A DNA stretch of 64,000 bases, taken from positions 1,240,001 through 1,304,000 of the forward strand of contig NZ_CP108370.1 in the NCBI RefSeq assembly GCF_035953295.1, read 5' to 3'. Below are positions 52,417-64,000 of the stretch, piece by piece. The DNA is from Streptomyces sp. NBC_01335. GTDB taxonomy: Bacteria; Actinomycetota; Actinomycetes; Streptomycetales; Streptomycetaceae. Numbering within the stretch: position 1 is the first letter of the stretch; each line of letters opens with the position of its first letter. Both the position numbers and the translations under genes were made by a program. The notes beneath the pieces were generated by a model that was not told where the DNA came from, did no database searches, and was given only the letters and a program-made list of their open reading frames with translations.

Positions 52417-53655
52417 CTACCAGGTGACGGGCAGTTCGTAGACGCCGTAGATGACGCCGTCGTGCTTGAAGCGGAGCTCGTCGACCCCGGCGGCCAGGGC
52501 CAGGGTGGGGATGCGCCGGTAGAGGGTGCTGTAGACGACCTGGAGTTCCACGCGGGCCAGCGGCTGGCCGAGGCACTGGTGGACGCCGAACCCGAAGGCG
52601 ACGTGGCGGCGGGCGTCGCGGGTGAGGTCGAGCCGGTCGGGGTCGGCGAAGAGCTCCGGATCGCGGTTGGCGATGTCCGTGGCGCAGATCACGCCGTCCC
52701 CGGCGCGGAGGGTGACGCCGCCGACCTCGATGTCCTCCAGCGCCACGCGCAGGCGGCCGGAATGGACGATGGTCAGGTAGCGCAGCAGCTCCTCCACCGT
52801 CGCGGCGATCAGCTTGGGGTCGTCGCTGTCGCGGAGCAGGGCGAGCTGGTCCGGGTGCTGCAGCAGGGCGACGGTGCCCAGCGCGATCATGTTCGCGGTG
52901 GTCTCGTGGCCCGCGGCGAGCAGGAGCGAGCCCATCTCGGCGGCCTCGCGCGCCGTCAGCTCCCCGGTGGCCACGCGCTTGGTGGCCAGATCGGACAGGA
53001 TGTCGTCTCCCGGCTCGGCCAGCTTGTCGGCCAGCAGGCCCTGGAGGTAGTCGATGAGCGCCTCGGAGGCGGCGATCACCTCTTGGGGATCACCGTTGCG
53101 GCGGACCAGGACCTTGGTGTGCTTCTGGAAGAAGTCGTGCTTGTCGTAGGGCACCCCGAGCAGTTCGCAGATCACCAGGCTGGGCAGTGGCAGGGCGAAC
53201 GCTTCGACCAGGTCCACGGGTCCGGGGGCGGCCAGCATGGTGTCGAGCAGGTCGTCGACGATCTTCTGGATCGCGGGCCGCATCGCCTCCACCTTCTTGA
53301 TCGCGAAGGGGGCCGTCACCATCCGGCGCAGCCGGGCGTGGCCGGGGTCGTCCATGGTGATGAAGGTCTGGCGGGTCTCGGCCCTGGCCTTCGCCCCGGC
53401 GTCGCGGTGGGGATACCCGGGCCGGGTGGGGTCGGCGCTGATGCGCGGGTCGCCCAGCAGGGCGCGCACCTGGTCGTGGCGGGTGATCAGCCAGGGGTTG
53501 CTGCCGTCCCACAGGCGCACCCGGGAGACGGGCTCGCCGTTCCGCTGTTCCCGCAGCGCGGGGGGCGGATCGAACGGGCAGCCGGATGCCCTGGCCATCG
53601 GAAATTCGGGGTGGGGGGTCGGCGTCGTCGCGGTCGTGGTCACGGTCTCGGTCAT
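52417..53655 (-). CDS. Cytochrome P450 (CYP105-like)
   Basis: 412 residues. Heme-binding loop FGFGVHQCLGQPLAR with the thiolate Cys near 361, oxygen-activation motif AGHETTAN near 250 and the ExxR pair in VEELLRYL. Overall pattern (MDDPGHARLRRMVTAPF, FCTELG-like absent) resembles the CYP105 family of Streptomyces, many of which oxidise xenobiotics or secondary metabolites. Followed by its own ferredoxin and reductase, so it is a complete class I system. GAGGAGG precedes the ATG at 53655. Substrate unknown. Confidence 0.95.
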   Translation of the reverse strand: MTETVTTTATTPTPHPEFPMARASGCPFDPPPALREQRNGEPVSRVRLWDGSNPWLITRHDQVRALLGDPRISADPTRPGYPHRDAGAKARAETRQTFITMDDPGHARLRRMVTAPFAIKKVEAMRPAIQKIVDDLLDTMLAAPGPVDLVEAFALPLPSLVICELLGVPYDKHDFFQKHTKVLVRRNGDPQEVIAASEALIDYLQGLLADKLAEPGDDILSDLATKRVATGELTAREAAEMGSLLLAAGHETTANMIALGTVALLQHPDQLALLRDSDDPKLIAATVEELLRYLTIVHSGRLRVALEDIEVGGVTLRAGDGVICATDIANRDPELFADPDRLDLTRDARRHVAFGFGVHQCLGQPLARVELQVVYSTLYRRIPTLALAAGVDELRFKHDGVIYGVYELPVTW

Positions 53656-53736
53656 GCCTGCCTCCTCGGCAGAAGGACGTCGGACGGAATCCCTCGCGGA
53701 ACTGGGCCGTGTCTGAGGCGCGAAATCGGGCGCCCT

Positions 53737-53811
53737 GGACACGGAACTACATGCCCGGGACACGGAACTAGGTGCCTGGGGCAACGATATTGGCGGAGAT
53801 CACTCCGTCAA
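53737..53811 (-). promoter_or_regulatory. P450 promoter with downstream tandem operator-like repeats
   Basis: On the minus strand TTGACG (53811-53806) and TATCGT (53789-53784) are 16 bases apart, giving a start near 53777. Just downstream two copies of TAGTTCCGTGTCC (53770-53758 and 53749-53737), each followed by N-GGGC, are spaced exactly 21 bp, two helical turns. Confidence 0.65.
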
Positions 53812-54054
53812 CAGAGCCCGGGGATTCGCCATCGCTATCCGGCCACCCGTTGATCAAGCGGGATGTCCGACTCTGCGCGCATTGACGCGGGGGGACCGGC
53901 CGCGACGGGCGGGGCCGGCGCGACGGGGTCCGTCAGCCGATTTGGCCTGGACTCGGACCCGGACGAGCCCCGCACGCGTCGTACCGGGACCGCCCCGCCG
54001 TACGCTTCCCGGGGCCCGAGCGGCCCACGCCCGGGCTGCCCATAGGCTGCGCCC
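53812..54054. other. Divergent intergenic region, nothing else seen
   Basis: Together with the P450 promoter this makes 399 bases without a gene. The part next to the HEAT-like gene is GC-rich and without recognisable promoter or repeat. Confidence 0.4.
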
Positions 54055-55485
54055 ATGCGGAAGCCGATCCACCCGTCCCCCGCGCGCGAGCTCGCGCCGC
54101 ACGAGCGCCTCCTGCTGGGCAATTCCCTGGTCACCGCCTTGGACACGGCCGATCCCGAGGCCTGGATCGACCTCGACCGGCGGATCCGCGCGACCACCGG
54201 GAGGGGAGACGAGAGCACACCGCCCGGCGCCCCCACCGCGAGCGCAACGCCCGGCGCCCCCTCCGCGAGTCCCGGCACCGGGAGTTCCGTAGCCCCCGGC
54301 CGCCGCCTCGCCCCGGACTGGGACGAGAGCGCCCGGGACGTGACCTGGTCGGTCTTCCCGCCGTCCGAGCCGGAGACCGCCCTCGCCCTCTGCCATCACC
54401 GGTGGCAGGTGCGCGAGGCCGCCCTGCCGTTCGCCCCGGGGCGCCCCGCCCTGCTCCCGCTGCTGCTCCTCCGGTGCGCGGACGGCCGCTCCCCGGTACG
54501 GGAACGGGCCCGCCGGACGCTCGGCGCGGCCCTGGACGGGCCGGGCGCCGCCGGGCGCGCGGCGGAACTGGTCCCGCTGGCCGTACGGCTGACGCTCCGC
54601 CCGCACGGCGGGCCCGGTCTCGCGCTGGTCCTCACCGCCGCCGGTACGCTTCCCTCCTCGCTGCCCGACCGGTTGCTGGCGAGCCCCCGCCCGAGGGCCC
54701 GGCTGCTCGGCACCGGGCTCTGCCTGCACCAGGGCCTCCTGTCGCCCGCCCGGCTCACGGAACTGGTTCTCACCGCCGAGGACCGGGGCGTCCGCCGGCT
54801 CTGCACCGACGCGCTCCTCGCGCGTGTCTCCGCCGGTGATCAAGGCCGCCTCCTCGACCCGCTGCTCGCCGCGTCCTCGGCGGCGACCCGGTCCTCGGCG
54901 GTGGCCGCGCTGCACCGGGCGGGCCGGGGCCCGGAGGCGTACGACCGTCTCGCCGATCCCTCGGCCCGGGTGCGTTCGGCCGCCCGGCTGGTGCTGCGGC
55001 TGGAGGGCGCGGACCCCTGGGCGCCCTACCGGGAGCGGTGCGCGGACCCGGCCGCGCCGGGTCTGCCGCCGGGCGCGGTGTTCGGGCTGGCCGAATCCGG
55101 GGCGCCGGACGCGGCCGGTCTGCTGCGGCCGCTGACGCTCCACCCGGAGGGCCGGGTGCGCGCGGCGGCGCTGGCCGGGCTGCGCATGCTGGACGCGGTC
55201 TCCCCCGACGAGCTGATGGCCGCCATGGACGATCCCCACCCGCCGGTGGTGCGCACCGCCCGCAAGGCGCTGACGCCCTACGTCCTGCTCGTGCCCGAGG
55301 AGTGGCTGGCCTCGCTGGTGGACCCCGCCCGGCCGGTGCACGTCCGCCGGGCCGGGCTCCGGCTGCTGGGCGCGCACGGCCTCGGCCTGCGGAAGCGGGT
55401 GCTGGCGGGGATGGAGGAGGACGAGGACCCGGAGGTCGCCCACGAGGCGCAGCGCGCCCGGTACGAGCCGCTGCCGCCCGCCTGA
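54055..55485 (+). CDS. HEAT-repeat-like helical protein
   Basis: 476 residues, cytoplasmic. A 50-residue N-terminal region is followed by a low-complexity insert (PPGAPTASATPGAPSASPG, about 60-80) and then a series of helix-helix units with the HEAT pattern, clearest near the C-terminus: LADPSARVRSAARLVLRLEG, HPEGRVRAAALAGLRMLDA, DDPHPPVVRTARKALTPY, DPARPVHVRRAGLRLLGAHG, DEDPEVAHEAQRARYE. Such solenoids usually bind proteins. No enzymatic motif. Start ATG at 54055 lacks a strong ribosome binding site. Confidence 0.75.
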   Translation: MRKPIHPSPARELAPHERLLLGNSLVTALDTADPEAWIDLDRRIRATTGRGDESTPPGAPTASATPGAPSASPGTGSSVAPGRRLAPDWDESARDVTWSVFPPSEPETALALCHHRWQVREAALPFAPGRPALLPLLLLRCADGRSPVRERARRTLGAALDGPGAAGRAAELVPLAVRLTLRPHGGPGLALVLTAAGTLPSSLPDRLLASPRPRARLLGTGLCLHQGLLSPARLTELVLTAEDRGVRRLCTDALLARVSAGDQGRLLDPLLAASSAATRSSAVAALHRAGRGPEAYDRLADPSARVRSAARLVLRLEGADPWAPYRERCADPAAPGLPPGAVFGLAESGAPDAAGLLRPLTLHPEGRVRAAALAGLRMLDAVSPDELMAAMDDPHPPVVRTARKALTPYVLLVPEEWLASLVDPARPVHVRRAGLRLLGAHGLGLRKRVLAGMEEDEDPEVAHEAQRARYEPLPPA

Positions 55486-55607
55486 GCCGATGCCCGTCCC
55501 GGCCGCGCGCTGACGGACGCCTGCCCGGACGCGTCCCCGGACGCCTCCGTGGTCCGTACGGAGCATCCCGGTGGAGCCGCGTCCCCGCCGCCCGTACGGT
55601 CCGGAGC

Positions 55608-56315
55608 ATGCGCGGATCCCTGGTGACCCTTTCCGTCCTGCTGGCCCTGACCGGCTCCGCCGCGGCGGGGGCGCCCGCCGCCGCCGGCCGGACGGTGCCC
55701 GAGCGGCTGGCCGACACGGGCGGCGGGCGGCAGCTGATCGTCGCCGAGGCCCCGGCGGCCGGGTCCACCACCGGCACGGTCACCTGGTGGGAGCTGCGGC
55801 GCGGGCGGTGGGCTGAGGCGGGGTCCGCGCCGGCCAGGTTCGGGGCGGCGGGTCTGGCCGAGGGGCACACCCGGCGGCAGGGCACGAACACCACCCCGGC
55901 CGGCCTGTACGACCTCCCGTACGCCTTCGGTGTGCGGGCCGCTCCGGCCGGTACGGCGTATCCGTACCGCAGGGTGACGGACGGTTCGTGGTGGTGCCAG
56001 GACAACGGGGCACGCGACTACAACCGGTGGGTGGATCCGCTGCCGTCGGACTGCCGGGCCGCGGAGGCGGAACACCTGGTCACCTACACCACGCAGTACG
56101 CGCGGGCGCTGGTGATCGGCTTCAACTACGCGAAGCCGGTACGGGGCCGGGGCGCGGGGATCTTCCTGCACGTCGACGGCGAAGGGGCGACGGCCGGCTG
56201 CGTCTCGGTGCCGGCCGGGGCGATGGACCGCGTCCTGGCGTGGGCCGACCCGGCCGCGCACCCGCACATCGTCGTCGGCACCTCCACCGGGGAGTTGGCG
56301 GTCACCCGTTACTGA
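55608..56315 (+). CDS. L,D-transpeptidase (YkuD)-like secreted protein
   Basis: 235 residues. Signal peptide (MRGSLVTLSVLLALTGSAAAGAPAAAG). The C-terminal half has the YkuD catalytic box with His and Cys: IFLHVDGEGATAGCVSVPAGAM, preceded by GTNTTPAGLYDLPYAFG. This fold makes 3-3 crosslinks or anchors proteins in peptidoglycan; the group found in Streptomyces with HVDG-x4-GC is often labelled only as catalytic-domain-like. A GGAG lies too close to the ATG for a standard site. Confidence 0.82.
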   Translation: MRGSLVTLSVLLALTGSAAAGAPAAAGRTVPERLADTGGGRQLIVAEAPAAGSTTGTVTWWELRRGRWAEAGSAPARFGAAGLAEGHTRRQGTNTTPAGLYDLPYAFGVRAAPAGTAYPYRRVTDGSWWCQDNGARDYNRWVDPLPSDCRAAEAEHLVTYTTQYARALVIGFNYAKPVRGRGAGIFLHVDGEGATAGCVSVPAGAMDRVLAWADPAAHPHIVVGTSTGELAVTRY

Positions 56316-56348
56316 CGTCCCCACAGCTCAAAGATCAAGCTAAGCCGA

Positions 56349-56381
56349 CGAGCCCGGTCCGCGGGTGACGGACCGGGCTCG
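56349..56381. terminator. Bidirectional terminator between transpeptidase and argR
   Basis: Perfect 12-bp inverted repeat (56349-56360 with 56370-56381) between convergent genes; ends the arg operon on the minus strand. Confidence 0.75.
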
Positions 56382-56403
56382 GGTGCGTGTGGCGCCGTGC
56401 GCG

Positions 56404-56940
56404 TCAGCGTTCGTTCTGCGCGAGCCGCAGCAGGTGGTCGGCGAGCGCCTGGCCGCCGGCCGCGTCACGGCTGATCAGCATCAGCGTGTCGTCCCCGGCG
56501 ATGGTCCCGAGGACGTCGTGGAGTTCGGCCTGGTCGATGGCCGAGGCGAGGAACTGCGCGGCGCCCGGGGGCGTGCGCAGCACGACGAGGTTGGCCGAGG
56601 CCTCCGCGGAGATGAGCAGCTCCGAGGAGAGGCGGCGCATCCGCTCCTCCTTGGCGGAGCCGCCCAACGGTGCCTGCGGGGTGCGGAATCCGCCCTCGCT
56701 CGGCACCGCGTAGATGAGCTCCCCGCCGGTGTTGCGGATCTTGACCGCGCCCAGCTCGTCGAGGTCGCGGGAGAGCGTCGCCTGGGTGACGCTCAGCCCG
56801 TCGTCGGCGAGCAGCTTGGCCAGCTGGCTCTGCGAGCGCACCGGCTGCCGGTTCAGGATGTCCACGATCCGACGGTGGCGTGCCGTGCGGGTCTGCGGCA
56901 CGGCAGGGCCTCCGTGGTCGGTGTCCTGCGCCTCGGTCAT
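56404..56940 (-). CDS. argR: Arginine repressor ArgR
   Basis: 178 residues. N-terminal winged helix ([32 protein letters not shown]) and C-terminal arginine-binding, hexamer-forming domain ([41 protein letters not shown]). With arginine bound it represses the arg genes through ARG boxes such as those at 61490-61524 and 50880-50910. Last gene of the operon, 25 bases after argD. Confidence 0.97.
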   Translation of the reverse strand: MTEAQDTDHGGPAVPQTRTARHRRIVDILNRQPVRSQSQLAKLLADDGLSVTQATLSRDLDELGAVKIRNTGGELIYAVPSEGGFRTPQAPLGGSAKEERMRRLSSELLISAEASANLVVLRTPPGAAQFLASAIDQAELHDVLGTIAGDDTLMLISRDAAGGQALADHLLRLAQNER

Positions 56941-56965
56941 CGTCGTCGCCTCATTCTCCGGGTGC

Positions 56966-58171
56966 TCATGCTCCGGGTTCTCCGTCGCCCTTGCCCGGGT
57001 CCACCGTGTCCAGGGCCCCCCGCAGCGCGGCCAGGAAGGCGTCCACCTCCGCGTCGCCGATGATCAGCGGCGGCATCAGCCGTACGACATCCGGCGCGGG
57101 GGCGTTGACCAGAAGGCCCGCTTCCTGGGCCGCCTGCTGTACCTGCTGTGCGTGGGGGCCCGTGAGCACGATACCCAGCAGCAGGCCGGAGCCGCGGACG
57201 TGGTGGACGAGGGGGTGTCCGAGCCCCTCGACCTCGTCGCGGATGCGCTCGCCGAGCCGCTTCACGTTGTCGAGCGCGCCGTCCGCGGCCAGGGTGTCCA
57301 GCACGGCGAGGCCGGCCGCGCAGGCGATCGGGTTGCCGCCGAAGGTGGTGCCGTGGTGGCCCGGCTTCAGCAGGTCGGCCGCGGCGCCGAAGGCGACGGT
57401 CACGCCGAGCGGCAGTCCGCCGCCGATCCCCTTGGCGAGGGTGACGATGTCGGGCTCGACGTCCTCGTGGGCCTGGTACTCGAACCAGGTGCCGCACCGG
57501 CCGATGCCGGTCTGCACCTCGTCGAGGACGAGCAGGGTGCCGGTGGCCCGGGTGATCTCGCGGGCTGCGGTGAGGTAGCCCCTGGGCGGGACGACCACGC
57601 CGTTCTCGCCCTGGACGGGCTCGATGATCACGAGCGCGGTGTCCGTGGTGACGGCGGCCCGGAGTGCCTCGACGTCCCCGTAGGGCACGTGGGTGACCTC
57701 GGCGGGCAGCGGCAGGAACGGCTCCCGCTTCTTGGGCTGTCCGGTGAGGGCGAGCGCGCCCATGGTCCGGCCGTGGAAGCCGCCGGTGGTGGCCACCATG
57801 CCGGTCCGGCCGGTGAGCCGGCCGATCTTGAAGGCGGCTTCGTTGGCTTCGGCGCCGGAGTTGGCGAAGTAGACCCGTCCGCTCCGGCCGAAGAGCTGGA
57901 GCAGCCGCTCGGCGAGCGCGACCGGCGGTTCGGCGATGAAGAGGTTGGAGACGTGCCCGAGGGAGGCGATCTGCGTGGAGACGGCCTCGACGATCGCGGG
58001 GTGGGCGTGGCCCAGCGCGTTCACCGCGATACCGCCGACGAAGTCGAGGTACTCCTTGCCGTCGGCGTCCCAGACGCGGGCGCCCTCGCCCCGGACGAGG
58101 GGGATCTGCGGCGTGCCGTAGTTGTCCATCAGCGAACCGCTCCACCGCTGACCGAGTTCCGCGTTCGTCAT
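56966..58171 (-). CDS. argD: Acetylornithine aminotransferase
   Basis: 401 residues, class III PLP aminotransferase. Visible: [45 protein letters not shown], and [13 protein letters not shown] with the PLP lysine. Converts N-acetylglutamate semialdehyde to N-acetylornithine. ATG at 58171 overlaps the argB stop by four bases. Confidence 0.97.
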   Translation of the reverse strand: MTNAELGQRWSGSLMDNYGTPQIPLVRGEGARVWDADGKEYLDFVGGIAVNALGHAHPAIVEAVSTQIASLGHVSNLFIAEPPVALAERLLQLFGRSGRVYFANSGAEANEAAFKIGRLTGRTGMVATTGGFHGRTMGALALTGQPKKREPFLPLPAEVTHVPYGDVEALRAAVTTDTALVIIEPVQGENGVVVPPRGYLTAAREITRATGTLLVLDEVQTGIGRCGTWFEYQAHEDVEPDIVTLAKGIGGGLPLGVTVAFGAAADLLKPGHHGTTFGGNPIACAAGLAVLDTLAADGALDNVKRLGERIRDEVEGLGHPLVHHVRGSGLLLGIVLTGPHAQQVQQAAQEAGLLVNAPAPDVVRLMPPLIIGDAEVDAFLAALRGALDTVDPGKGDGEPGA

Positions 58172-59166
58172 GCTGACCCCTCCGTGCCGTCCTCGGCTGC
58201 CGTGTCCGCGTCGGGCACGACCATCGTGCCGACTCCCTCGTCCGTGAAGATCTCCAGCAGGATCGCGTGCTGGACCCGGCCGTCGATGACCCTGGCGGTC
58301 TCGACGCCGTTGCGTACCGCGTACAGGCAGCCCTGCATCTTCGGGACCATGCCGCTGGACAGCTCGGGCAGGAGCTTCTCCAGCTCGGTCGCGGTGATGC
58401 GGCTGATCACGTCGTCGCTGTGCGGCCAGTCCTCGTAGAGCCCTTCGACGTCGGTGAGGACCATCAGCGTCTCGGCGTTCAGCGCGGCGGCCAGGGCGGC
58501 CGCGGCGGTGTCGGCGTTGACGTTGTAGACGTGGTCGTCGTCGGCGGAGCGGGCGATCGAGGAGATGACCGGGATGCGGCCGTCCGCCAGCAGGGCCTCG
58601 ATGGCCCCGGTGTCGATCTCGGTGATCTCGCCGACCCGGCCGATGTCGATGAGCTCGCCGTCGATGGTCGGGCGGTGCTGGACGGCGGTCATGGTGCGGG
58701 CGTCCTCGCCGGTCATGCCGACGGCGAGCGGCCCGTGCTGGTTGAGCAGGCCGACGAGCTCGCGCTGCACCTGTCCGGCCAGCACCATCCGTACGACGTC
58801 CATCGCCTCGGGCGTGGTGACCCGCAGTCCGGCCTTGAACTCGCTGACCAGGCCCTGCTTGTCGAGCTGGGCGTTGATCTGCGGGCCGCCGCCGTGCACG
58901 ACGACGGGCTTGAGGCCTGCCTGCCGCAGGAAGACGACGTCCTGGGCGAAGGCGGCCTTCAGGTCCTCGTCGATCATGGCGTTGCCGCCGAACTTGATGA
59001 CGACGGTCCGGCCGTTGTGCCGGGTGAGCCAGGGCAGCGCTTCGATGAGGATCTGCGCCTTCGGGAGGGCGGTGTGCTTCCGCGCCGTGCTCTTCCCGGC
59101 GTTCTTGCCGGGGTTCTTTTCGGTGTTCTTGCCGGTGTTCTTGCCGGGGTTCTTTTCGGTGCTCAT
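58168..59166 (-). CDS. argB: Acetylglutamate kinase
   Basis: 332 residues, about 25 longer than usual owing to an N-terminal Lys/Asn/Gly/Pro repeat region ([20 protein letters not shown]) not present in typical ArgB. The kinase body is complete: [65 protein letters not shown]. It phosphorylates N-acetylglutamate and is normally feedback-inhibited by arginine. ATG overlaps the argJ stop (ATGA). A later internal start is not evident, so the repeat is probably translated. Confidence 0.96.
   Translation of the reverse strand: MSTEKNPGKNTGKNTEKNPGKNAGKSTARKHTALPKAQILIEALPWLTRHNGRTVVIKFGGNAMIDEDLKAAFAQDVVFLRQAGLKPVVVHGGGPQINAQLDKQGLVSEFKAGLRVTTPEAMDVVRMVLAGQVQRELVGLLNQHGPLAVGMTGEDARTMTAVQHRPTIDGELIDIGRVGEITEIDTGAIEALLADGRIPVISSIARSADDDHVYNVNADTAAAALAAALNAETLMVLTDVEGLYEDWPHSDDVISRITATELEKLLPELSSGMVPKMQGCLYAVRNGVETARVIDGRVQHAILLEIFTDEGVGTMVVPDADTAAEDGTEGSA
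59101..59161 (-). repeat. 25-bp direct repeat (36-bp period) in argB
   Basis: gttcttgccggggttctttt plus cggtg occurs at 59101-59125 and 59137-59161 with period 36 bp (12 codons). It keeps the reading frame and encodes the repeated Lys-Asn-Pro-Gly-Lys-Asn segment. Confidence 0.85.
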
Positions 59167-60317
59167 GAGCTGTACGCGCTGTTCTCGTGGACGTACTCGG
59201 CGGTGAGGTCGTTCGCCCAGATGACGGCCGACTCGGTGCCCGCGGAGAGGTCGGCGGTGATCCTGACCTCGCGGTACCGCATGTCGACGAGGTCGCGGTC
59301 GTCGCCGACGCTGCCGTCTCGGCAGACCCAGACGTCGTTGATGGCGACGTTCAGCCGGTCGGGGTCGAAGGCGGCCCGGGTGGTGCCGATCGCGGAGAGC
59401 ACCCGGCCCCAGTTGGGGTCCTCGCCGTGGATGGCGCACTTGAGGAGGTTGTTGCGGGCGATGGAGCGGCCCACCTCGACGGCGTCGTCCTCGGTCGCGG
59501 CTCCGACGACCTCGATCCGGATGTCCTTGGAGGCGCCCTCGGCGTCGCCGATGAGCTGCCGGGCCAGGTCGTCGCAGACGGTCCGTACGGCCGCGGCGAA
59601 CGCGTCCTGGTCCGGGGTGATGCCGCTGGCGCCGGAGGCGAGGAGCAGCACGGTGTCGTTGGTCGACATGCAGCCGTCCGAGTCGACCCGGTCGAAGGTG
59701 GTGCGGGTGGCGTCGCGCAGGGCGGCGTCCAGCGCGGGCGCCTCGACGTCGGCGTCGGTGGTGAGGACGACGAGCATGGTGGCGAGGCCCGGGGCGAGCA
59801 TGCCCGCGCCCTTGGCCATGCCGCCGACGGTCCAGCCCTCGCCGGCGGCCACCGCGGTCTTGTGGACGGTGTCGGTGGTCTTGATGGCGATGGCGGCGTC
59901 CGTGCCGCCTTCCGTGCTGAGGGCGGCCGCGGCCTTGCCGACGCCGGCGAGCAGCTTCTCCATGGGGAGCAGCGTGCCGATGAGCCCGGTGGAGCAGACG
60001 GCGATCTCGCCGGCGCTGTGGCCTTCGAGGGCCTCGGCGGCCTTCTCGGCGGTGGCGTGCGTGTCCTGGAAGCCCTTGGGGCCCGTACAGGCGTTGGCAC
60101 CACCGGAGTTGAGGACGACGGCGGAGACCTCGCCGCCCTTGAGGACCTGCTGGGACCAGAGGACGGGTGCGGCCTTGACGCGGTTGGAGGTGAAGACTCC
60201 CGCGGCGGCGCGGCGCGGCCCGAGGTTGACCACGAGGGCCAGGTCCGGGTTGCCGCTCTCCTTGATCCCGGCGGCGATGCCCGCCGCCGAGAATCCTTGT
60301 GCTGCCGTGACGCTCAC
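59163..60317 (-). CDS. argJ: Ornithine acetyltransferase / N-acetylglutamate synthase
   Basis: 384 residues. The precursor cleaves itself at the Ala-Thr bond in [12 protein letters not shown] (visible), giving alpha and beta chains with Thr as nucleophile. Also [36 protein letters not shown] and the ending ENSAYSS. It recycles the acetyl group from N-acetylornithine to glutamate. GTG at 60317 follows GAGGAG by six bases. Confidence 0.97.
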   Translation of the reverse strand: MSVTAAQGFSAAGIAAGIKESGNPDLALVVNLGPRRAAAGVFTSNRVKAAPVLWSQQVLKGGEVSAVVLNSGGANACTGPKGFQDTHATAEKAAEALEGHSAGEIAVCSTGLIGTLLPMEKLLAGVGKAAAALSTEGGTDAAIAIKTTDTVHKTAVAAGEGWTVGGMAKGAGMLAPGLATMLVVLTTDADVEAPALDAALRDATRTTFDRVDSDGCMSTNDTVLLLASGASGITPDQDAFAAAVRTVCDDLARQLIGDAEGASKDIRIEVVGAATEDDAVEVGRSIARNNLLKCAIHGEDPNWGRVLSAIGTTRAAFDPDRLNVAINDVWVCRDGSVGDDRDLVDMRYREVRITADLSAGTESAVIWANDLTAEYVHENSAYSS

Positions 60318-60438
60318 TGCATCTCCTCGTTCGCTTCTCCGCCCGCGCGGTGCGGCGCTGGGGCGGTTTCCGTGGTGGTCCGGGGTCCGGCGTCCGTACG
60401 CCCGGCGCCCGGGGTGGGTGCGGCCGGGCGCACGCCGG

Positions 60439-63508
<3,070 letters not shown>

Positions 63509-63919
63509 ATCGGAACGCTAATAGCAATCACGGGGTCTCCCAGAGTGATGATCAACACGATTGGCGTGATCTGATACGCGGTAGGCGCCGGCCCCCGAGC
63601 ACGGGAGTCCCCCTGCCGGCATCGGGGTGGCGCAGCCCGGAACGGGTGGGCGGCGGACTCGGCAGCGGGCGGCCCACACCTCCGTTCAAGGCCCGCCCCC
63701 TCGCGACGGCGAACACGATGAGCCGATCTGCCGACGGGTGGTCAGGCAGCAGGGGTGGCTCCGCGATGAGGACTCCCAGCGCCATGCGTCGCACCGCAGG
63801 ACGCGGCGACCTGAGCGGCCTTGATCCGCCGGACACCACCGCAGGGTGGGGCTGGCCCTACCCCGCGGTGGCCGGTCAGCCGGTTGGCCGGGGCGGCGCG
63901 AACCTGGGACTGTGGCGCC
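63509..63919. other. 411-base divergent intergenic region
   Basis: The part near 63509-63590 is unusually AT-rich for this genome and probably holds the minus-strand promoter (TTGATC and TATTAG are visible but badly spaced). The rest is GC-rich without a convincing gene. Confidence 0.35.
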
Positions 63920-64000
63920 ATGACTGATACCTCGTCACTCCGCACCATGCCCCAAGTGCCCGCCGGGCGTGGGCCCGTGGCCCACCGGTTCCGTGGGGAG
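63920..64000 (+). CDS. Start of an unidentified gene (cut by window edge)
   Basis: 27 codons from ATG at 63920 reading MTDTSSLRTMPQVPAGRGP and on to the edge. MPQVPAGRGPVAHRF could be the Pro-rich start of a cytochrome P450 or similar enzyme, but too little is present to decide. Confidence 0.4.
   Translation, partial: MTDTSSLRTMPQVPAGRGPVAHRFRGE

Overview
The window is high-GC DNA with strong third-position GC bias, many GTG and TTG starts, GAGGAG-type ribosome binding sites and frequent ATGA/GTGA/TGATG stop-start overlaps. Gene content (ssgB, a thrS-HIT-pgsA-PIM acyltransferase cluster, a DUF624-type sugar locus, P450-ferredoxin-reductase operon, cobT-bluB fusion) points to a Streptomyces chromosome, and most genes look like conserved core genes. 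Start codons were chosen from visible ribosome binding sites and family alignments recalled from memory, so some may be off by a few codons.

Layout. 0-6.3 kb: minus-strand phosphatidylinositol/PIM cluster (PIM acyltransferase, pgsA, HIT hydrolase, thrS) interrupted by a plus-strand membrane protein and a potassium channel. 6.3-9.4 kb: a coupled pair of unknown and DUF4365 genes, a DnaQ-like exonuclease and tRNA-Val(CAC). 9.5-19.3 kb: SRPBCC protein, large membrane protein, then a complete minus-strand carbohydrate operon (substrate-binding lipoprotein, two permeases, DUF624 protein, Tat-exported exo-rhamnogalacturonan lyase-like protein) with a readable promoter and LacI-type operators. A second tRNA-Val(CAC) closes this segment. 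19.7-26.5 kb: PGPGW membrane protein, sporulation gene ssgB, CGNR regulator, a 51-residue membrane protein, LacI regulator with twin operators, DsbA-like protein, acetyltransferase, pabB. 26.6-27.2 kb: tRNA cluster Gly-Cys-Val-Val-Val-Val with promoter and terminator.

27.3-31 kb: zinc ribbon protein, APH-like kinase, small membrane protein, membrane-anchored Ser/Thr kinase. 31-38.6 kb: SpoU-type methyltransferase, a 102-bp inverted-repeat element, and three corrinoid/siroheme genes (cysG-type fusion, cobT-bluB fusion, cobL). 38.7-42.6 kb: acetyltransferase and the methionine importer metN-metI-metQ, preceded by a short ORF with two Cys codons that looks like a leader peptide. 43-49 kb: membrane proteins, acetyltransferase, ECF-like sigma factor, glpQ, acyltransferase, HAD-like protein, aldo/keto reductase. 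49.2-53.8 kb: argH, then a cytochrome P450-[3Fe-4S] ferredoxin-reductase operon. 54-56.3 kb: HEAT-like protein and L,D-transpeptidase-like protein. 56.4-61.5 kb: argC-argJ-argB-argD-argR operon with an ARG box. 61.7-64 kb: acyl-CoA oxidase-like gene and the start of another gene.

The clearest functional units are arginine biosynthesis (argCJBDR plus argH, both preceded by ArgR-box-like DNA), methionine uptake, rhamnogalacturonan oligosaccharide use, cobalamin assembly and a class I P450 chain. The most novel-looking items are the metN leader peptide region, the 102-bp MITE-like element, the tandem repeats just downstream of the P450 promoter, and the layered operators of the sugar operon.
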